Assembly (NCBI RefSeq): GCF_023703415.1
Contig: NZ_JAGMTU010000002.1
Coordinates: 310,001-374,000 of the forward strand
Source: Microbacterium sp. USTB-Y
GTDB lineage: Bacteria > Actinomycetota > Actinomycetes > Actinomycetales > Microbacteriaceae
DNA: 64,000 nt
Direction: 5' to 3'
Shown one piece after another: positions 26,991 through 36,506 of the stretch; the stretch's first letter is position 1; every line of letters begins with the position of its first letter. Below the pieces are notes generated by a model. That model did not search any database, was not told where the DNA came from, and saw nothing but the letters and a program-made list of their open reading frames with translations. The translations under genes were made by a program, and so were the position numbers.

Positions 26991-28538
26991 ATGTCTGTCC
27001 CCGTCTCCCGCGGCCACAACCCGCTGCGCGATCCCGACGACCGCCGGCTGAATCGGATCGCGGGCCCCAGCGCCCTGGTGATCTTCGGCGTCACCGGCGA
27101 CCTGTCGCGCAAGAAGCTCATGCCTGCCGTCTACGACCTCGCCAACCGCGGTCTGCTGCCCCCCGGCTTCGCGCTGGTGGGCTTCGCCCGCCGCGACTGG
27201 GAGGACCAGGACTTCGCGCAAGTGGTGTACGACGCCGTCAAGGAGCATGCGCGCACCCCGTTCCGCGAGGAGACCTGGGCCCAGCTCCTGCAGGGCATCC
27301 GGTTCGTCTCCGGCGAGTTCGGCGACCCGGACGCCTTCCGCCGGCTGCGGGAGACGGTCGAGAAGCTCGACGTCGAACGCGGAACCATGGGCAACCACGC
27401 GTACTACCTCTCCATCCCGCCGAACCAGTTCCCGCTGGTCGCGCAGCAGCTGCGCGACTCCGGGCTGGTCGAGGGGCATGAGGACGCCGACCATTGGCGT
27501 CGCGTCGTGATCGAGAAGCCGTTCGGGCACGATCTCGCCTCGGCGCGGGCGCTCAACGACGCGCTCGAGGGCACGTTCCCCGCCGATTCGATCTTCCGCA
27601 TCGACCACTACCTCGGCAAGGAGACGGTGCAGAACATCCTCGCGCTGCGCTTCGCGAACGAGCTCTACGAGCCGATCTGGAACCGCAACTACGTCGACCA
27701 CGTGCAGATCACGATGGCCGAGGACATCGGCGTCGGCGGACGCGCGGGCTACTACGACGGCATCGGCGCCGCGCGCGACGTCATCCAGAACCACCTGCTG
27801 CAGCTGCTCGCGCTGACGGCCATGGAGGAACCGATCAGCCTATCGGCGGAGCATCTGCGCGCCGAGAAGGAGAAGGTCCTCGCCGCGGTCTCCCTCCCCG
27901 ACGATCTGTCCCTCGCCACGGCGCGCGGACAGTACGCCGGCGGCTGGCAGGGCGGCGAGCAGGTCACGGGCTTCCTCGACGAGGACGGCATGGATCCGGA
28001 ATCCACCACCGAGACCTACGCCGCCGTGAAGCTCGAGATCAACACCCGCCGCTGGGCCGACGTGCCGTTCTACCTGCGCACGGGCAAGCGTCTCGGACGC
28101 CGTGTCACGGAGATCGCGGTCGTGTTCAAGCGCGCCCCGGAGCACCTGTTCGGCGGAGCGCAGACCTCCGAGCTGGGGCAGAACGCCCTGGTGATCCGCG
28201 TGCAGCCGGATGAAGGCGTCACCCTGCGGTTCGGCTCGAAGGTTCCCGGCAACGGCAGCAACGTGCGCGACGTGACCATGGACTTCGGCTACGGGCACGC
28301 GTTCACCGAGGCCAGCCCCGAGGCCTACGAGCGTCTCATCCTCGACGTGCTCCTCGGCGACCCGCCGCTGTTCCCGCGCCACGAAGAGGTCGAGCTCAGC
28401 TGGAAGATCCTGGATCCGGTGGAGCAGTTCTGGGCCGCGGAAGGCGGCCCGGTGGAGCAGTACGCTCCCGGATCCTGGGGCCCGGCGTCCGCCGACGCCC
28501 TGCTCGCCCGTGACGGACGTGTCTGGAGGCGCCCGTGA
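26991..28538 (+). CDS. zwf: glucose-6-phosphate dehydrogenase
   Basis: A 515-residue NAD(P)+-dependent enzyme opening the oxidative pentose phosphate pathway. The nucleotide motif G-V-T-G-D-L-S-R-K-K-L near residue 30 and the active-site signature R-I-D-H-Y-L-G-K-E near residue 203 (H as catalytic base) are intact. The ATG at 26991 has AGGAGA upstream. Its 3' end overlaps opcA by four bases (GTGA), as expected for an enzyme and its assembly factor. Confidence 0.97.
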   Translation: MSVPVSRGHNPLRDPDDRRLNRIAGPSALVIFGVTGDLSRKKLMPAVYDLANRGLLPPGFALVGFARRDWEDQDFAQVVYDAVKEHARTPFREETWAQLLQGIRFVSGEFGDPDAFRRLRETVEKLDVERGTMGNHAYYLSIPPNQFPLVAQQLRDSGLVEGHEDADHWRRVVIEKPFGHDLASARALNDALEGTFPADSIFRIDHYLGKETVQNILALRFANELYEPIWNRNYVDHVQITMAEDIGVGGRAGYYDGIGAARDVIQNHLLQLLALTAMEEPISLSAEHLRAEKEKVLAAVSLPDDLSLATARGQYAGGWQGGEQVTGFLDEDGMDPESTTETYAAVKLEINTRRWADVPFYLRTGKRLGRRVTEIAVVFKRAPEHLFGGAQTSELGQNALVIRVQPDEGVTLRFGSKVPGNGSNVRDVTMDFGYGHAFTEASPEAYERLILDVLLGDPPLFPRHEEVELSWKILDPVEQFWAAEGGPVEQYAPGSWGPASADALLARDGRVWRRP

Positions 28539-29470
28539 TCATCGATCTGCCCGACACCACCACCAGCCAGATCGCGAAGAACCTGGTCAAGGCGCGCGAG
28601 GAGGGCGGCGTCGTCGCGCTCGGACGCGTGCTGACGCTGATCATCGCGGCCACCGACGACGTCGCGGAGTCGGCCATCGACGCCGCGAACGACGCCTCCC
28701 GCGAGCACCCGATGCGCGTGATCGTGCTCACCACGAGCGAGGGCGAGGCGCACCTCGACGCGCAGATCCGCGTGGGCGGCGACGCGGGCGCGAGCGAGGT
28801 CGTCGTGCTGCACGCCTACGGCGACGCCGCGAGCAACGAGGAGAGCCTGGTCACCGGACTGCTGCTGCCCGATGCGCCCGTGGTCGTGTGGTGGCCGCGC
28901 GAGGCGCCGGAGGCGCCCGCGGCCTCGCCCCTCGGCCGTATCGCTCAGCGCCGCATCACAGACGCCGCGACGGCCTCCGACGTGCGCGCTCAGCTCGAGG
29001 TGCTCGGCCGCACGCACGTGCCCGGCGACACGGATCTCGCCTGGACCCGGCTCACGCACTGGCGCGAGCAGCTCGCCGCGGTGCTCGACCAGCCGCCGTA
29101 CGACGACGTCACCGCCGTCGAGGTGCGCGGTGCCGCGGCATCGCCGTCGACCGCGCTGCTGGCGGCGTGGCTGCGGCTCGCCCTCGACGTACCGGTCCGC
29201 TGGGCGTACGAGAGCCCCGATGTGTGGCAGGAGGGCATCAAGTCGGTTCGGCTCACCCGGGCGGACGGCGACATCCTGCTCGAGCGTCCGGTGCCGGGTT
29301 CCGCCGTGCTCACGCAGCCCGGTCAGCCCGACCACGAGCTGCACCTGCCCCGCCGCACCCTGCGCGAGTGCTTGGCGGAGGAGCTCCGCCGCCTCGATCC
29401 GGACGTGCTGTACGGCCGCGTGATCACCGAGGGCTGGGAGCTGCTCGAAGCGCCGGAGCCGGTCGCCTGA
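28535..29470 (+). CDS. opcA: G6PDH assembly protein OpcA
   Basis: A 311-residue protein of the OpcA family, which assists assembly or redox control of glucose-6-phosphate dehydrogenase. The N-terminus 'IIDLPDTTTSQIAKNLVKAREEGG' and the central 'WWPREAPEAPAA' stretch are conserved in actinobacterial OpcA. It has no membrane segment. It starts inside the zwf stop and ends 1 base before pgl, so the three are made together. Confidence 0.95.
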   Translation: MIIDLPDTTTSQIAKNLVKAREEGGVVALGRVLTLIIAATDDVAESAIDAANDASREHPMRVIVLTTSEGEAHLDAQIRVGGDAGASEVVVLHAYGDAASNEESLVTGLLLPDAPVVVWWPREAPEAPAASPLGRIAQRRITDAATASDVRAQLEVLGRTHVPGDTDLAWTRLTHWREQLAAVLDQPPYDDVTAVEVRGAAASPSTALLAAWLRLALDVPVRWAYESPDVWQEGIKSVRLTRADGDILLERPVPGSAVLTQPGQPDHELHLPRRTLRECLAEELRRLDPDVLYGRVITEGWELLEAPEPVA

Positions 29471-29471
29471 C

Positions 29472-30251
29472 ATGGCCTCCGACTCCCCCGCCAAGCGCGT
29501 CGTGATCGGCGCGGATCCGGCCTCGCTCGCCCGCCTCGTCGCAGACCGGTTCCTGGTGCGCGTCCAGGCGCGGATCAGGGACGGCCGCGTCGCCCACATC
29601 GCACTGACCGGCGGAAGCATGGGATCCGCCGTGCTGCAGGCGGTGGCGGAGGATCCACGCACCGCCGAGCTGGACTGGTCCCTGGTGCACTTCTGGTGGG
29701 GCGATGAGCGCTTCGTCCCGCGCGATCACCCCGATCGCAACGCCGGGCAGGCCAGGGCCGCACTCCTGGACCGGATCCCCGTTCCGGCCGAGAACGTGCA
29801 CGAGATGGCGGCGAGCGATGAGGGCCTCACGCTCGACGAGGGTGCGGACGCGTATGCCGCGGAGCTCGCGCGTTTCGGGGACGCGGAGCGCCCTTGGCCG
29901 TCGTTCGCGGTGTGCTTCCTGGGTGTCGGCCCCGACGGGCATGTCGCCTCGCTGTTCCCCGACCGCCCGGAGATCACGGTGTCGGATGCCGCCGTGCTGC
30001 CGGTGCGGGACTCCCCCAAGCCCCCGCCGGAGCGGATCACGCTGACCCGTCCCGTCATCAACGCCTCGAAGCGCGTCTGGCTCGTGCTGACCGGAGCGGA
30101 GAAGGCCTCGGCGCTGGGGCTGGCACTGGCCGGCGCGAACTATGAGAACGTGCCGGCGGCAGGAGCCAAGGGACGCAAGCGCACCGTGTTCTTCGTGGAC
30201 GAGGCCGCCGCGGCAGAGGTCGCGCCGGATCTCATCGACGTCGACTACTGA
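29472..30251 (+). CDS. pgl: 6-phosphogluconolactonase
   Basis: A 259-residue lactonase hydrolysing 6-phosphogluconolactone, the Zwf product. Motifs L-T-G-G-S-M-G near residue 38, the F-W-W-G-D-E-R-F-V-P near 75, and G-V-G-P-D-G-H-V-A-S-L-F-P near 155 identify the NagB-like Pgl family. Last gene of the operon; it converges on the DMT-type gene. Confidence 0.95.
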   Translation: MASDSPAKRVVIGADPASLARLVADRFLVRVQARIRDGRVAHIALTGGSMGSAVLQAVAEDPRTAELDWSLVHFWWGDERFVPRDHPDRNAGQARAALLDRIPVPAENVHEMAASDEGLTLDEGADAYAAELARFGDAERPWPSFAVCFLGVGPDGHVASLFPDRPEITVSDAAVLPVRDSPKPPPERITLTRPVINASKRVWLVLTGAEKASALGLALAGANYENVPAAGAKGRKRTVFFVDEAAAAEVAPDLIDVDY

Positions 30252-30291
30252 CCGACGCCGCGACTGCGGACGTCGACGCCGACCCACCGGA

Positions 30292-31455
30292 TCAGCGTCC
30301 GGCGGATCCGTTCCCGCGCTCGTCGGCGTCGCCTCCGGTACGAGGCGGGTCTTCGCGCCGGAGCGGAGCGACGTTCGACGGCCATGCCGGCGAGTCGGGA
30401 TGGCCGTCCGAGGGCGCCGTTGCGTCATCGCCCTGCGCGTCCGGCGTGTGGCGGCTCCCCGACGGGGCGGCCCCTCCGCTGCTCCCCCGGGTGATGGGCA
30501 GTTCCTGGCTCTCGCTCACGACCTGCGGATGGTAGCGGGCGAGCGTGACCACGCCCCATCCGGCGATGGCTCCGGAGATCCCGAAGGCGACGAACACCCA
30601 GACCGGGGCTGCAGCGCCCTCCTGGAGCACGAGCAGGCCGATGAGCACCGCGACCATCGGATCGATGACGGTGAGGCCCGCGATCACGAGGTCGGGCGGG
30701 CCGGACCCGTATGCCGTCTGCACGAAGTAGGCGCCCGCGGCGCCGGCCGCGATGAGCGCGATTACGCACACCGCCGTGAGCCAGTCGAACTGACCGGACT
30801 GGATCCGGACCAGGACCGCCTTGGCCAGCGTCGCCACGAAGCCGTAGAGGATGCCCGCGCCGGTGACGTAGAACAGCGCACGCATGCGATGCCGGAGGAT
30901 CAGCCAGCAGGCGCCGAGCAGGATGATCACGAGGAGCAGGATCGTGAGGATCGTGAACAGCTGGATCTCGCTGATATCGCGCTCGACGGCGAACAGCGCG
31001 GCGAAGAGCACGAAGATGAAGATGCCGCCCACGCAGGCGAAGATCGATACGAGCGAGCGCTTCGTCGGCGCCACACCGCTCACCCGCGCGTTGAGCAGGG
31101 TCGTGATCACGAGCGCGATGGCTCCGAGCGGCTGGACCACGATCAGCGGCGCCTTGGTGAGCGCGGCGAGCTGGCAGACGATCGCGAGACCGAGCATGAG
31201 GGTGCCGACGATCCAGGACGGCCGGGTCAGCAGCCCCTTCACCTGTTGCCAGCTCAGGCCCGTGGCCGCGTCGGAGCCGCTCAGCCGCTCGACCTTCTCG
31301 ACCCCGCGGTGCTGGTACTGGGCGCCGAGCGACATGAACACCGCACCCGCCAGCGCCAGCGGGATGCCCATCAAGAGGCCGGGGTTGGCGAACACGCCGG
31401 CGAGGTGTTCGCCGACGTCTGCCGCCCCCATGTTCCGCGTCAGCTCCTCAAGCAC
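30292..31455 (-). CDS. DMT/NIPA-like membrane transporter
   Basis: A 387-residue protein with about nine to ten transmembrane helices (residues ~25 to ~320) and a hydrophilic C-terminal tail of ~65 residues rich in Ser/Gly/Asp. The fold and the 'LALAGAVFMSLGAQYQHRGV' start fit the DMT superfamily near NIPA-type Mg2+ transporters; the substrate is not known. The GTG at 31455 is supported by a TAGGCT box exactly 6 nt before it. A later ATG at 31431 with GGAG 12 nt upstream is the alternative. It shares a 43-base divergent promoter region with def. Confidence 0.78.
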   Translation of the reverse strand: MLEELTRNMGAADVGEHLAGVFANPGLLMGIPLALAGAVFMSLGAQYQHRGVEKVERLSGSDAATGLSWQQVKGLLTRPSWIVGTLMLGLAIVCQLAALTKAPLIVVQPLGAIALVITTLLNARVSGVAPTKRSLVSIFACVGGIFIFVLFAALFAVERDISEIQLFTILTILLLVIILLGACWLILRHRMRALFYVTGAGILYGFVATLAKAVLVRIQSGQFDWLTAVCVIALIAAGAAGAYFVQTAYGSGPPDLVIAGLTVIDPMVAVLIGLLVLQEGAAAPVWVFVAFGISGAIAGWGVVTLARYHPQVVSESQELPITRGSSGGAAPSGSRHTPDAQGDDATAPSDGHPDSPAWPSNVAPLRREDPPRTGGDADERGNGSAGR

Positions 31456-31461
31456 CCTTCG

Positions 31462-31467
31462 AGCCTA
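31462..31467 (-). promoter_or_regulatory. -10 box of DMT-type gene, leaderless type
   Basis: TAGGCT on the minus strand, 6 nt before the GTG at 31455. It lies where the -35 region of the def promoter should be. Confidence 0.45.
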
Positions 31468-31486
31468 CCCGCCGCACGGCGCCGAC

Positions 31487-31492
31487 TAGGGT
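31487..31492 (+). promoter_or_regulatory. -10 box of def, leaderless type
   Basis: TAGGGT followed by 6 nt and the GTG at 31499. Confidence 0.5.
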
Positions 31493-31498
31493 TGACGC

Positions 31499-32065
31499 GT
31501 GGCTGTGCTTCCGATTCGCATCATGGGCGATCCCGTCCTGCATTCCCCCGCCGACCCCGTCGGAGAGATCACCGACGACATCCGCACCCTCGTCGCGGAC
31601 ATGTACGAGACGATGGACATCGCTCCCGGCGTGGGCCTCGCCGCCCCGCAGGTGGGAGTCGGTCTGCGGATCTACGTGTACTCGTACGTCGACGATGACG
31701 AGAACCCCTGGCGCGGCGAGATCATCAATCCGGTGCTCTGGATGGCGCCGCTCGAGCCCGGCTCCCCCGACCCCGATCTCGAATCGGAGGGGTGCCTGTC
31801 GTTCCCCGGCGAGCGTTTCCCGCTGCGCCGATCCGAGCGCGTCCTCGTGACCGGGACCGACCTCAATGGCGACGACGTCCGCATCGAGGTCGACGGCTGG
31901 CGCGCCCGGATCATGCAGCACGAGTTCGACCACCTGGACGGGATCCTGTACGTCGACCGTCTGGACGACGGCGACTGGAAGACCGTGCAGAAGATCTCCC
32001 GCAAGCGCGGCTGGGGCCGTCCGGGCGCACGCTGGCTGCCCGGCGTCGACAACCTCGAAGGCTGA
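31499..32065 (+). CDS. def: peptide deformylase
   Basis: A 188-residue metallopeptidase that removes the formyl group from new proteins. All three motifs are present: G-V-G-L-A-A-P-Q-V-G (residues ~43-52), E-G-C-L-S (~98-102) and H-E-F-D-H (~141-145), giving the Cys and two His metal ligands and the catalytic Glu. GTG start, with a leaderless-type -10 box. It is divergent from the DMT gene and precedes tRNA-Asn. Confidence 0.96.
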   Translation: MAVLPIRIMGDPVLHSPADPVGEITDDIRTLVADMYETMDIAPGVGLAAPQVGVGLRIYVYSYVDDDENPWRGEIINPVLWMAPLEPGSPDPDLESEGCLSFPGERFPLRRSERVLVTGTDLNGDDVRIEVDGWRARIMQHEFDHLDGILYVDRLDDGDWKTVQKISRKRGWGRPGARWLPGVDNLEG

Positions 32066-32132
32066 GCGCCGGGCGCCGCGGCGCGACGCGCCCGGGCGCC
32101 GGCCCGAGGCGGGAAGCACCGCGAACGTTTGC

Positions 32133-32138
32133 TATAGT
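32133..32138 (+). promoter_or_regulatory. -10 box of tRNA-Asn
   Basis: TATAGT about 30 bases before the tRNA 5' end. I do not see a convincing -35. Confidence 0.4.
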
Positions 32139-32167
32139 TGACGAGTTGCCCGCGCAGCGGGAGACAT

Positions 32168-32240
32168 TCCTCGGTAGCTCAATTGGCAGAGCAGCCGGCT
32201 GTTAACCGGCAGGTTCTTGGTTCGAGTCCAAGCCGGGGAG
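32168..32240 (+). tRNA. tRNA-Asn (GTT)
   Basis: A 73-nt cloverleaf. The acceptor arm TCCTCGG pairs with CCGGGGA (one T-G pair), followed by discriminator G. The D-arm is AGCTCAATTGGCAGAGCA-like; the anticodon stem CCGGC/GCCGG frames the loop CTGTTAA with anticodon GTT. The T-arm contains GGTTCGAGTCC. CA follows the discriminator, so part of the CCA end may be encoded or coincidental. No integrase or att duplication is visible beside it. Confidence 0.96.
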
Positions 32241-32248
32241 CAATCCCC

Positions 32249-32277
32249 CGAAACCCCGTCCTCGTGACGGGGTTTCG
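32249..32277 (+). terminator. terminator after tRNA-Asn
   Basis: Perfect 12-bp stem CGAAACCCCGTC / GACGGGGTTTCG with loop CTCGT, beginning 9 bases after the tRNA. Confidence 0.85.
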
Positions 32278-32398
32278 TCGTTGGCGGAGTCGTCCGCCTG
32301 TCATCCGCCCGTAGACCGGACATCCGGTCGTCACGGCGAGGACGAGGTTCCCGGCGCGAGATGCGTTCGCCTCAGCGCGGGCGCAGCACGGCCCCCCG

Positions 32399-33169
32399 TC
32401 AGACGGCGTGGTCCGCCCCGGGCGTCCACAGCAGATCGGCGCCGACGCCGCGTGCGACCACATGCCCTTCGCGGATCATCAGGGTCGCCGCGCCCAGCTC
32501 GCGTGCGAAGGCGGCGTCGTTGCTCACCAGCAGAGCCGCCATCCCCCGTCCGGTGCGGCGCCGCGTGATCGCGTCGAAGACCACCGGCCGCACCTCCAGA
32601 TCGAGGTTCGCGAGTGGCTCGTCAGCGATGAGCACCAGCGGATCCAGCACCAGCGAGCGCGCGATCGCGACGCGCTGGCGCATCCCGGCGCTCAGCTCAT
32701 AGGGGAACGAGGAGGCGAGGCCCAGCGGCAGGTGCAGCTCGTCGAGGAGCGTCGCGACCCGGATGGACAGCGCCTTGACGTTCACCTTGCGCTCACGCTG
32801 CAGGATCGGTTCGGCGATGATCTCGTGGACCGTCAGCTGCGGCGTCAGCAGCGCCCCGGCATTCTGCGGCAGGTACCCGGCACGGTAGGTCAGTTCCCGA
32901 AGGCGCCGGCCAGGGTGGCGCACCGAGACTCCGCAGACCGTCGCCGAACCCCCGACCACGCGTATCGACGGGTCCGGAGCACCCGCCAGCGCACCGACCA
33001 GCGTCGACTTCCCCGAACCTGTCGCGCCCGCGATGCAGATCAGCTCGCCGGGAGGCAGTGTGAACGTCACTCCGTCGATCGCACGCGTGGGCGCGGAATG
33101 GCCGATCCGGTCGATCACGACATCCTCGCAGACGATCGCCGCCGCTGGATCACCGCTCGAACGTGCCAT
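32399..33169 (-). CDS. orphan ABC transporter ATPase (DppD/OppD-like)
   Basis: A 256-residue ABC ATPase. Walker A is G-A-T-G-S-G-K-S (~47-54). The Q-loop is in Y-L-P-Q-N. The signature segment reads L-S-A-G-M-R-Q-R, matching the peptide-transporter subfamily style, and Walker B ends in I-A-D-E-P-L-A-N-L-D. The H-loop histidine is replaced: the usual L-V-x-H-D is L-V-S-N-D (Asn). No permease or binding-protein gene is nearby, so it is an orphan; the H-loop change suggests reduced or altered ATPase activity. The ATG at 33169 has AGGATGGAG upstream. Confidence 0.8.
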   Translation of the reverse strand: MARSSGDPAAAIVCEDVVIDRIGHSAPTRAIDGVTFTLPPGELICIAGATGSGKSTLVGALAGAPDPSIRVVGGSATVCGVSVRHPGRRLRELTYRAGYLPQNAGALLTPQLTVHEIIAEPILQRERKVNVKALSIRVATLLDELHLPLGLASSFPYELSAGMRQRVAIARSLVLDPLVLIADEPLANLDLEVRPVVFDAITRRRTGRGMAALLVSNDAAFARELGAATLMIREGHVVARGVGADLLWTPGADHAV

Positions 33170-33184
33170 GACTCCATCCTGCCC

Positions 33185-33213
33185 GAACCCTCCCCGACCT
33201 GGGGAGCGGGTTC
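33185..33213 (-). terminator. terminator after dnaG
   Basis: GAACCC-TCCCC pairs with GGGGA-(GC)-GGGTTC around a 5-nt loop, with a 2-nt bulge. It starts 10 bases past the dnaG stop. Confidence 0.5.
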
Positions 33214-33222
33214 CGGCGGGCC

Positions 33223-35100
33223 TCAGGACTCGTTGTACCGCTGCCGCTCGGAGTCGATCTCGACGAGCCTGCGTGCGATCGCCCTGGCCCCGTCGGAATC
33301 GGCGGGCAGGCGCTGGATCGCACCGAGCAGTTCGCTCTTCTCGCGCTCCAGACCGCGGACGATGAGCCGTCGGCAGAGATCCTTCGCCGACGCCCTCGCT
33401 CCCTGCTCGTCGCGCGCCGGGAACGCCGCCATGAGCAGTTCCCCGGCGAGCCCGCGATACGGCTCCCGCACAGAGTCCACCGCCTGCAGCGCCCATCCGG
33501 GTCGCTGCCGGTCCGGCACCTGACCGATGGCCTCGCGCACCGCGTCCAGCGCCGGCACGGAGAACGGCGCGCTGACGGCCCGCTGCAGCAGCTCCGCGTC
33601 GAGCTGGTGCCCGTACTGCAGGGCGCCCATCAGCGCGTCCCGCTCGAGCGGCGCGTCTCCGGTCCGCGGCAGCGTCGCCAGGGTCACCACGGGGACCGTC
33701 GTCGCCGCCTCGCTCGCGACCGGCGACGACGACGCAGCGGGAGTCGTCTGCTGCTCGCGCGCGCCGGCGCCGTCGCGGCGGCGACGCTCGTGACGACGCA
33801 CCTCGGCGTGCACGTCGGTCGGATCCATCCCCAGCCGGCGCGCCAGGATGCGTTCGTACTCGGGTCGCAGCAACGCGTCCCGGATCTCGGCCACGATCGG
33901 GGCCGCGGCGCGGAGCGCACCCACCCGTCCCTCGGCGGTGCCGAGGTCGAAGGAGCCGATCTTCCGGTCGATCACGAACTCGAACATGGGGACCTTGGTG
34001 GACATGAGTCCGCGCACCGCCTGATCGCCGCGCTGCAGACGCAGATCGCAGGGATCCAGACCGTCGGGGGCCACGGCGACGAAGGTCTGCGCATTGAACC
34101 GGTCGTCCTCGGTGAACGCCCGCAGCGCCGCCTTCTGACCCGCCTCATCTCCGTCGAAGGTGAACACCACCTCACCTGCCGCGGAGTCATCCCCCATCAC
34201 CCGGCGCAGCAGCTTGATGTGCTCCGCGCCGAACGCCGTGCCGCAGGTGGCGATCGCCGTGGTGACCCCGGCGAGGTGACACGCCATCACATCGGTGTAG
34301 CCCTCGACGACGACGACGCGCTTGGGGTCTCCCCGGGAGATGTCGCGCTTGGCCAGATCCAGGCCGTAGAGCACCTGGGCCTTCTTGTAGATCGGCGTCT
34401 CGGGGGTGTTCAGGTACTTCGGGCCCTGGTCGTCGTCGTAGAGCTTGCGCGCGCCGAAGCCGATCGTCTGCCCCGTGACGTCCCGGATCGGCCAGACCAC
34501 ACGACCGCGGAAGCGATCGTAGACGCCCCGCTGCCCAGCGGACACGAGGCCGGCGGCGGTGAGCTCGTCCCGGGTGAAGCCCTGGGCGCTGAGGGCCTTG
34601 AGCATGCCGTCCCAGCCGCGCGGCGCATAGCCCACGCCGAAGTGCGCCGCGGCGCCGGCGTCGAATCCCCGCTGCCCGAGGAACGCCCGTGCCGACTCCG
34701 CCTCGGGGCTGAGCAGCCGGCTCCGGAAGAACTCCGCCGCCGCGGTGTTGGCCGCGTACAGCCTGCTCCGACCGCTCGTCTCGGGGGCGGGTCCGCCGTC
34801 CTCGTAGTGCAGCGTGTATCCGACGCGTGCGGCGAGCCGCTCCACGGCCTCGGTGAAGCTCACATGGTCCATCTCGCGCAGGAACGAGTAGACGTCGCCG
34901 GATGCCCCGCAGCCGAAGCAGTGGTAGTGGCCGACCTGCGGTCGCACGTGGAAGCTGGGGCTCTTCTCGTCGTGGAAGGGGCACAGGCCCTTCATCGACC
35001 CGACGCCGGCGGACTTGAGGGAGACGCGCTCCCCCACGATGTCGGCGATGTTCGTGCGGGCCTTGACCTCGTCGACGTCCGCCTGTGCGATCCGCGGCAT
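33223..35100 (-). CDS. dnaG: DNA primase
   Basis: A 625-residue replication primase. The N-terminal CHC2 zinc finger has C-P-F-H (residues ~40-43) and C-F-G-C (~61-64). The Toprim core has V-V-E-G-Y-T-D near residue 260 and D-G-D-E-A-G near 310. The C-terminal DnaB-binding domain follows a Ser/Ala-rich linker (~430-460). The ATG at 35100 overlaps the dgt stop by one base (TGATG). Third gene of dusB-dgt-dnaG. It makes RNA primers at the fork. Confidence 0.96.
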   Translation of the reverse strand: MPRIAQADVDEVKARTNIADIVGERVSLKSAGVGSMKGLCPFHDEKSPSFHVRPQVGHYHCFGCGASGDVYSFLREMDHVSFTEAVERLAARVGYTLHYEDGGPAPETSGRSRLYAANTAAAEFFRSRLLSPEAESARAFLGQRGFDAGAAAHFGVGYAPRGWDGMLKALSAQGFTRDELTAAGLVSAGQRGVYDRFRGRVVWPIRDVTGQTIGFGARKLYDDDQGPKYLNTPETPIYKKAQVLYGLDLAKRDISRGDPKRVVVVEGYTDVMACHLAGVTTAIATCGTAFGAEHIKLLRRVMGDDSAAGEVVFTFDGDEAGQKAALRAFTEDDRFNAQTFVAVAPDGLDPCDLRLQRGDQAVRGLMSTKVPMFEFVIDRKIGSFDLGTAEGRVGALRAAAPIVAEIRDALLRPEYERILARRLGMDPTDVHAEVRRHERRRRDGAGAREQQTTPAASSSPVASEAATTVPVVTLATLPRTGDAPLERDALMGALQYGHQLDAELLQRAVSAPFSVPALDAVREAIGQVPDRQRPGWALQAVDSVREPYRGLAGELLMAAFPARDEQGARASAKDLCRRLIVRGLEREKSELLGAIQRLPADSDGARAIARRLVEIDSERQRYNES

Positions 35101-36506
35101 CAGCGACCGCCGTCGGTCGCGAGGAGGGCCTCCGACGTGGCGCGCCCGGCGTGCGCCGCACGAGGCCTGGCGTGCCGCGGCGTCCAGATTCCGACCTCGG
35201 CCGGATCGATGTCGCCGACGAGGCGGTTGTGCCAGTCCACCGCGGTCTGATCCGTGAGACTCGCGACCTGGTCGACGACGACCCGGGCGCGCTCCCCATC
35301 GGACCCGGCGTCGTGGAAGTCGGCGGCGAAGGCCGGCTCCAGCACGTCGGCGCCGGCCGTCCACAGCGCATCCGTCGACCAGAGCGCGTCGGCGAGACGC
35401 TTGAGCACCCGGCGCTGCTCCTTGTAGACCCCGCGGCGGGCGTCGATCGTCACGATGGCCTGCCCCATGATGCCCTTGAGCACCGCGATCTCGGCCTCGA
35501 TCACCTTCGGCACGACCACGTGCGCGTTGTAGCGCGCGAGGCTCGGACCCGGATACGCCTCGCGGGTCGCCGACACCGCTGCCCGCGCGAAGCGCCCGAT
35601 CATGTCGCTCGTCAGGTTCTTCAGACGGGCGAGGTCGCGCCGGGAACGGTCGAACGACGTCAGCCACATCGGCTGACGGGTCAACCGGTAGAGCGCATCG
35701 GCGAGATCCTCGCGGGTGTAGTCGTAGCCGACCCACTGCTGGATCCGCCCGACGAGCGCGTGGTGCTCGGCCGGATCCGCGAGCTGGGCGACGTCGAGGT
35801 AACCGTTGACGATCGCGTCCTCGAAGTCGTGCACGGAGTAGGCGATGTCGTCGGAGAGATCCATGATCTCGGCCTCGATGCATCGCAGCCGCCCCGGCGC
35901 GCCCTCGCGCATCCAGCGGAACACGTCCTCGTCCTCCGGGTACACGCCGAACTTCAGGCGCCCGCCCGGATCCGGCACGGGGCTGTTCACGGTCCAGGGG
36001 TACTTGCAGGTGGCGTCGAGACTGGCCCTCGTGAGGTTGAGCCCGACCGAGCGGTCCCGATCGTCGAGCACCTTGGCCTCGAGTCGGGTAAGGATCCGCA
36101 GCGACTGCGCGTTGCCCTCGAACCCGCCGATGTCGGCGGCCCAGTCGTTGAGCGCGCGCTCGCCGTTGTGCCCGAACGGCGGATGACCGAGATCGTGGCT
36201 CAGACACGCCGTGTCGACCACGTCGGCGGACACGCCGAGCGCGACGGCGAGCTCGCGCCCGACCTGCGCGACCTCGAGGGAGTGCGTGAGGCGGTTCCGC
36301 GCGAAGTCGGCCGTCGACGCGGGGCTCAGCACCTGCGTCTTCGCGGCGAGCCGGCGCAGCCCCGCCGAATGCAGCACCCGGGCGCGATCCCGGGCGAAGT
36401 CGTCGCGCTCCGAACGGTGGGTCTCCGCGAAGAAGCGCGCGGCGTCATGCGCGTCGTAGCCGGGGGCGACTCCCGCCACGTCCGCGCTTCCCGGCTCAGC
36501 CGCCAC
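35100..36506 (-). CDS. dgt: deoxyguanosinetriphosphate triphosphohydrolase
   Basis: A 468-residue HD-domain dNTPase that removes the triphosphate from dNTPs. Metal ligands are in N-R-L-T-H-S-L-E near residue 75 and [13 protein letters not shown] near 108-120. The typical N-terminal [17 protein letters not shown] segment is present. GTG start, overlapping the dusB stop by 11 bases. It sits before dnaG as in other Actinobacteria; it may tune dNTP pools. Confidence 0.93.
   Translation of the reverse strand: MAAEPGSADVAGVAPGYDAHDAARFFAETHRSERDDFARDRARVLHSAGLRRLAAKTQVLSPASTADFARNRLTHSLEVAQVGRELAVALGVSADVVDTACLSHDLGHPPFGHNGERALNDWAADIGGFEGNAQSLRILTRLEAKVLDDRDRSVGLNLTRASLDATCKYPWTVNSPVPDPGGRLKFGVYPEDEDVFRWMREGAPGRLRCIEAEIMDLSDDIAYSVHDFEDAIVNGYLDVAQLADPAEHHALVGRIQQWVGYDYTREDLADALYRLTRQPMWLTSFDRSRRDLARLKNLTSDMIGRFARAAVSATREAYPGPSLARYNAHVVVPKVIEAEIAVLKGIMGQAIVTIDARRGVYKEQRRVLKRLADALWSTDALWTAGADVLEPAFAADFHDAGSDGERARVVVDQVASLTDQTAVDWHNRLVGDIDPAEVGIWTPRHARPRAAHAGRATSEALLATDGGR

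Noticed and set aside
32168-32240. tRNA-Asn as an island attachment site
   Set aside because: No integrase, no duplicated tRNA 3' end and no drop in G+C follow it; the next genes are typical chromosomal ones.
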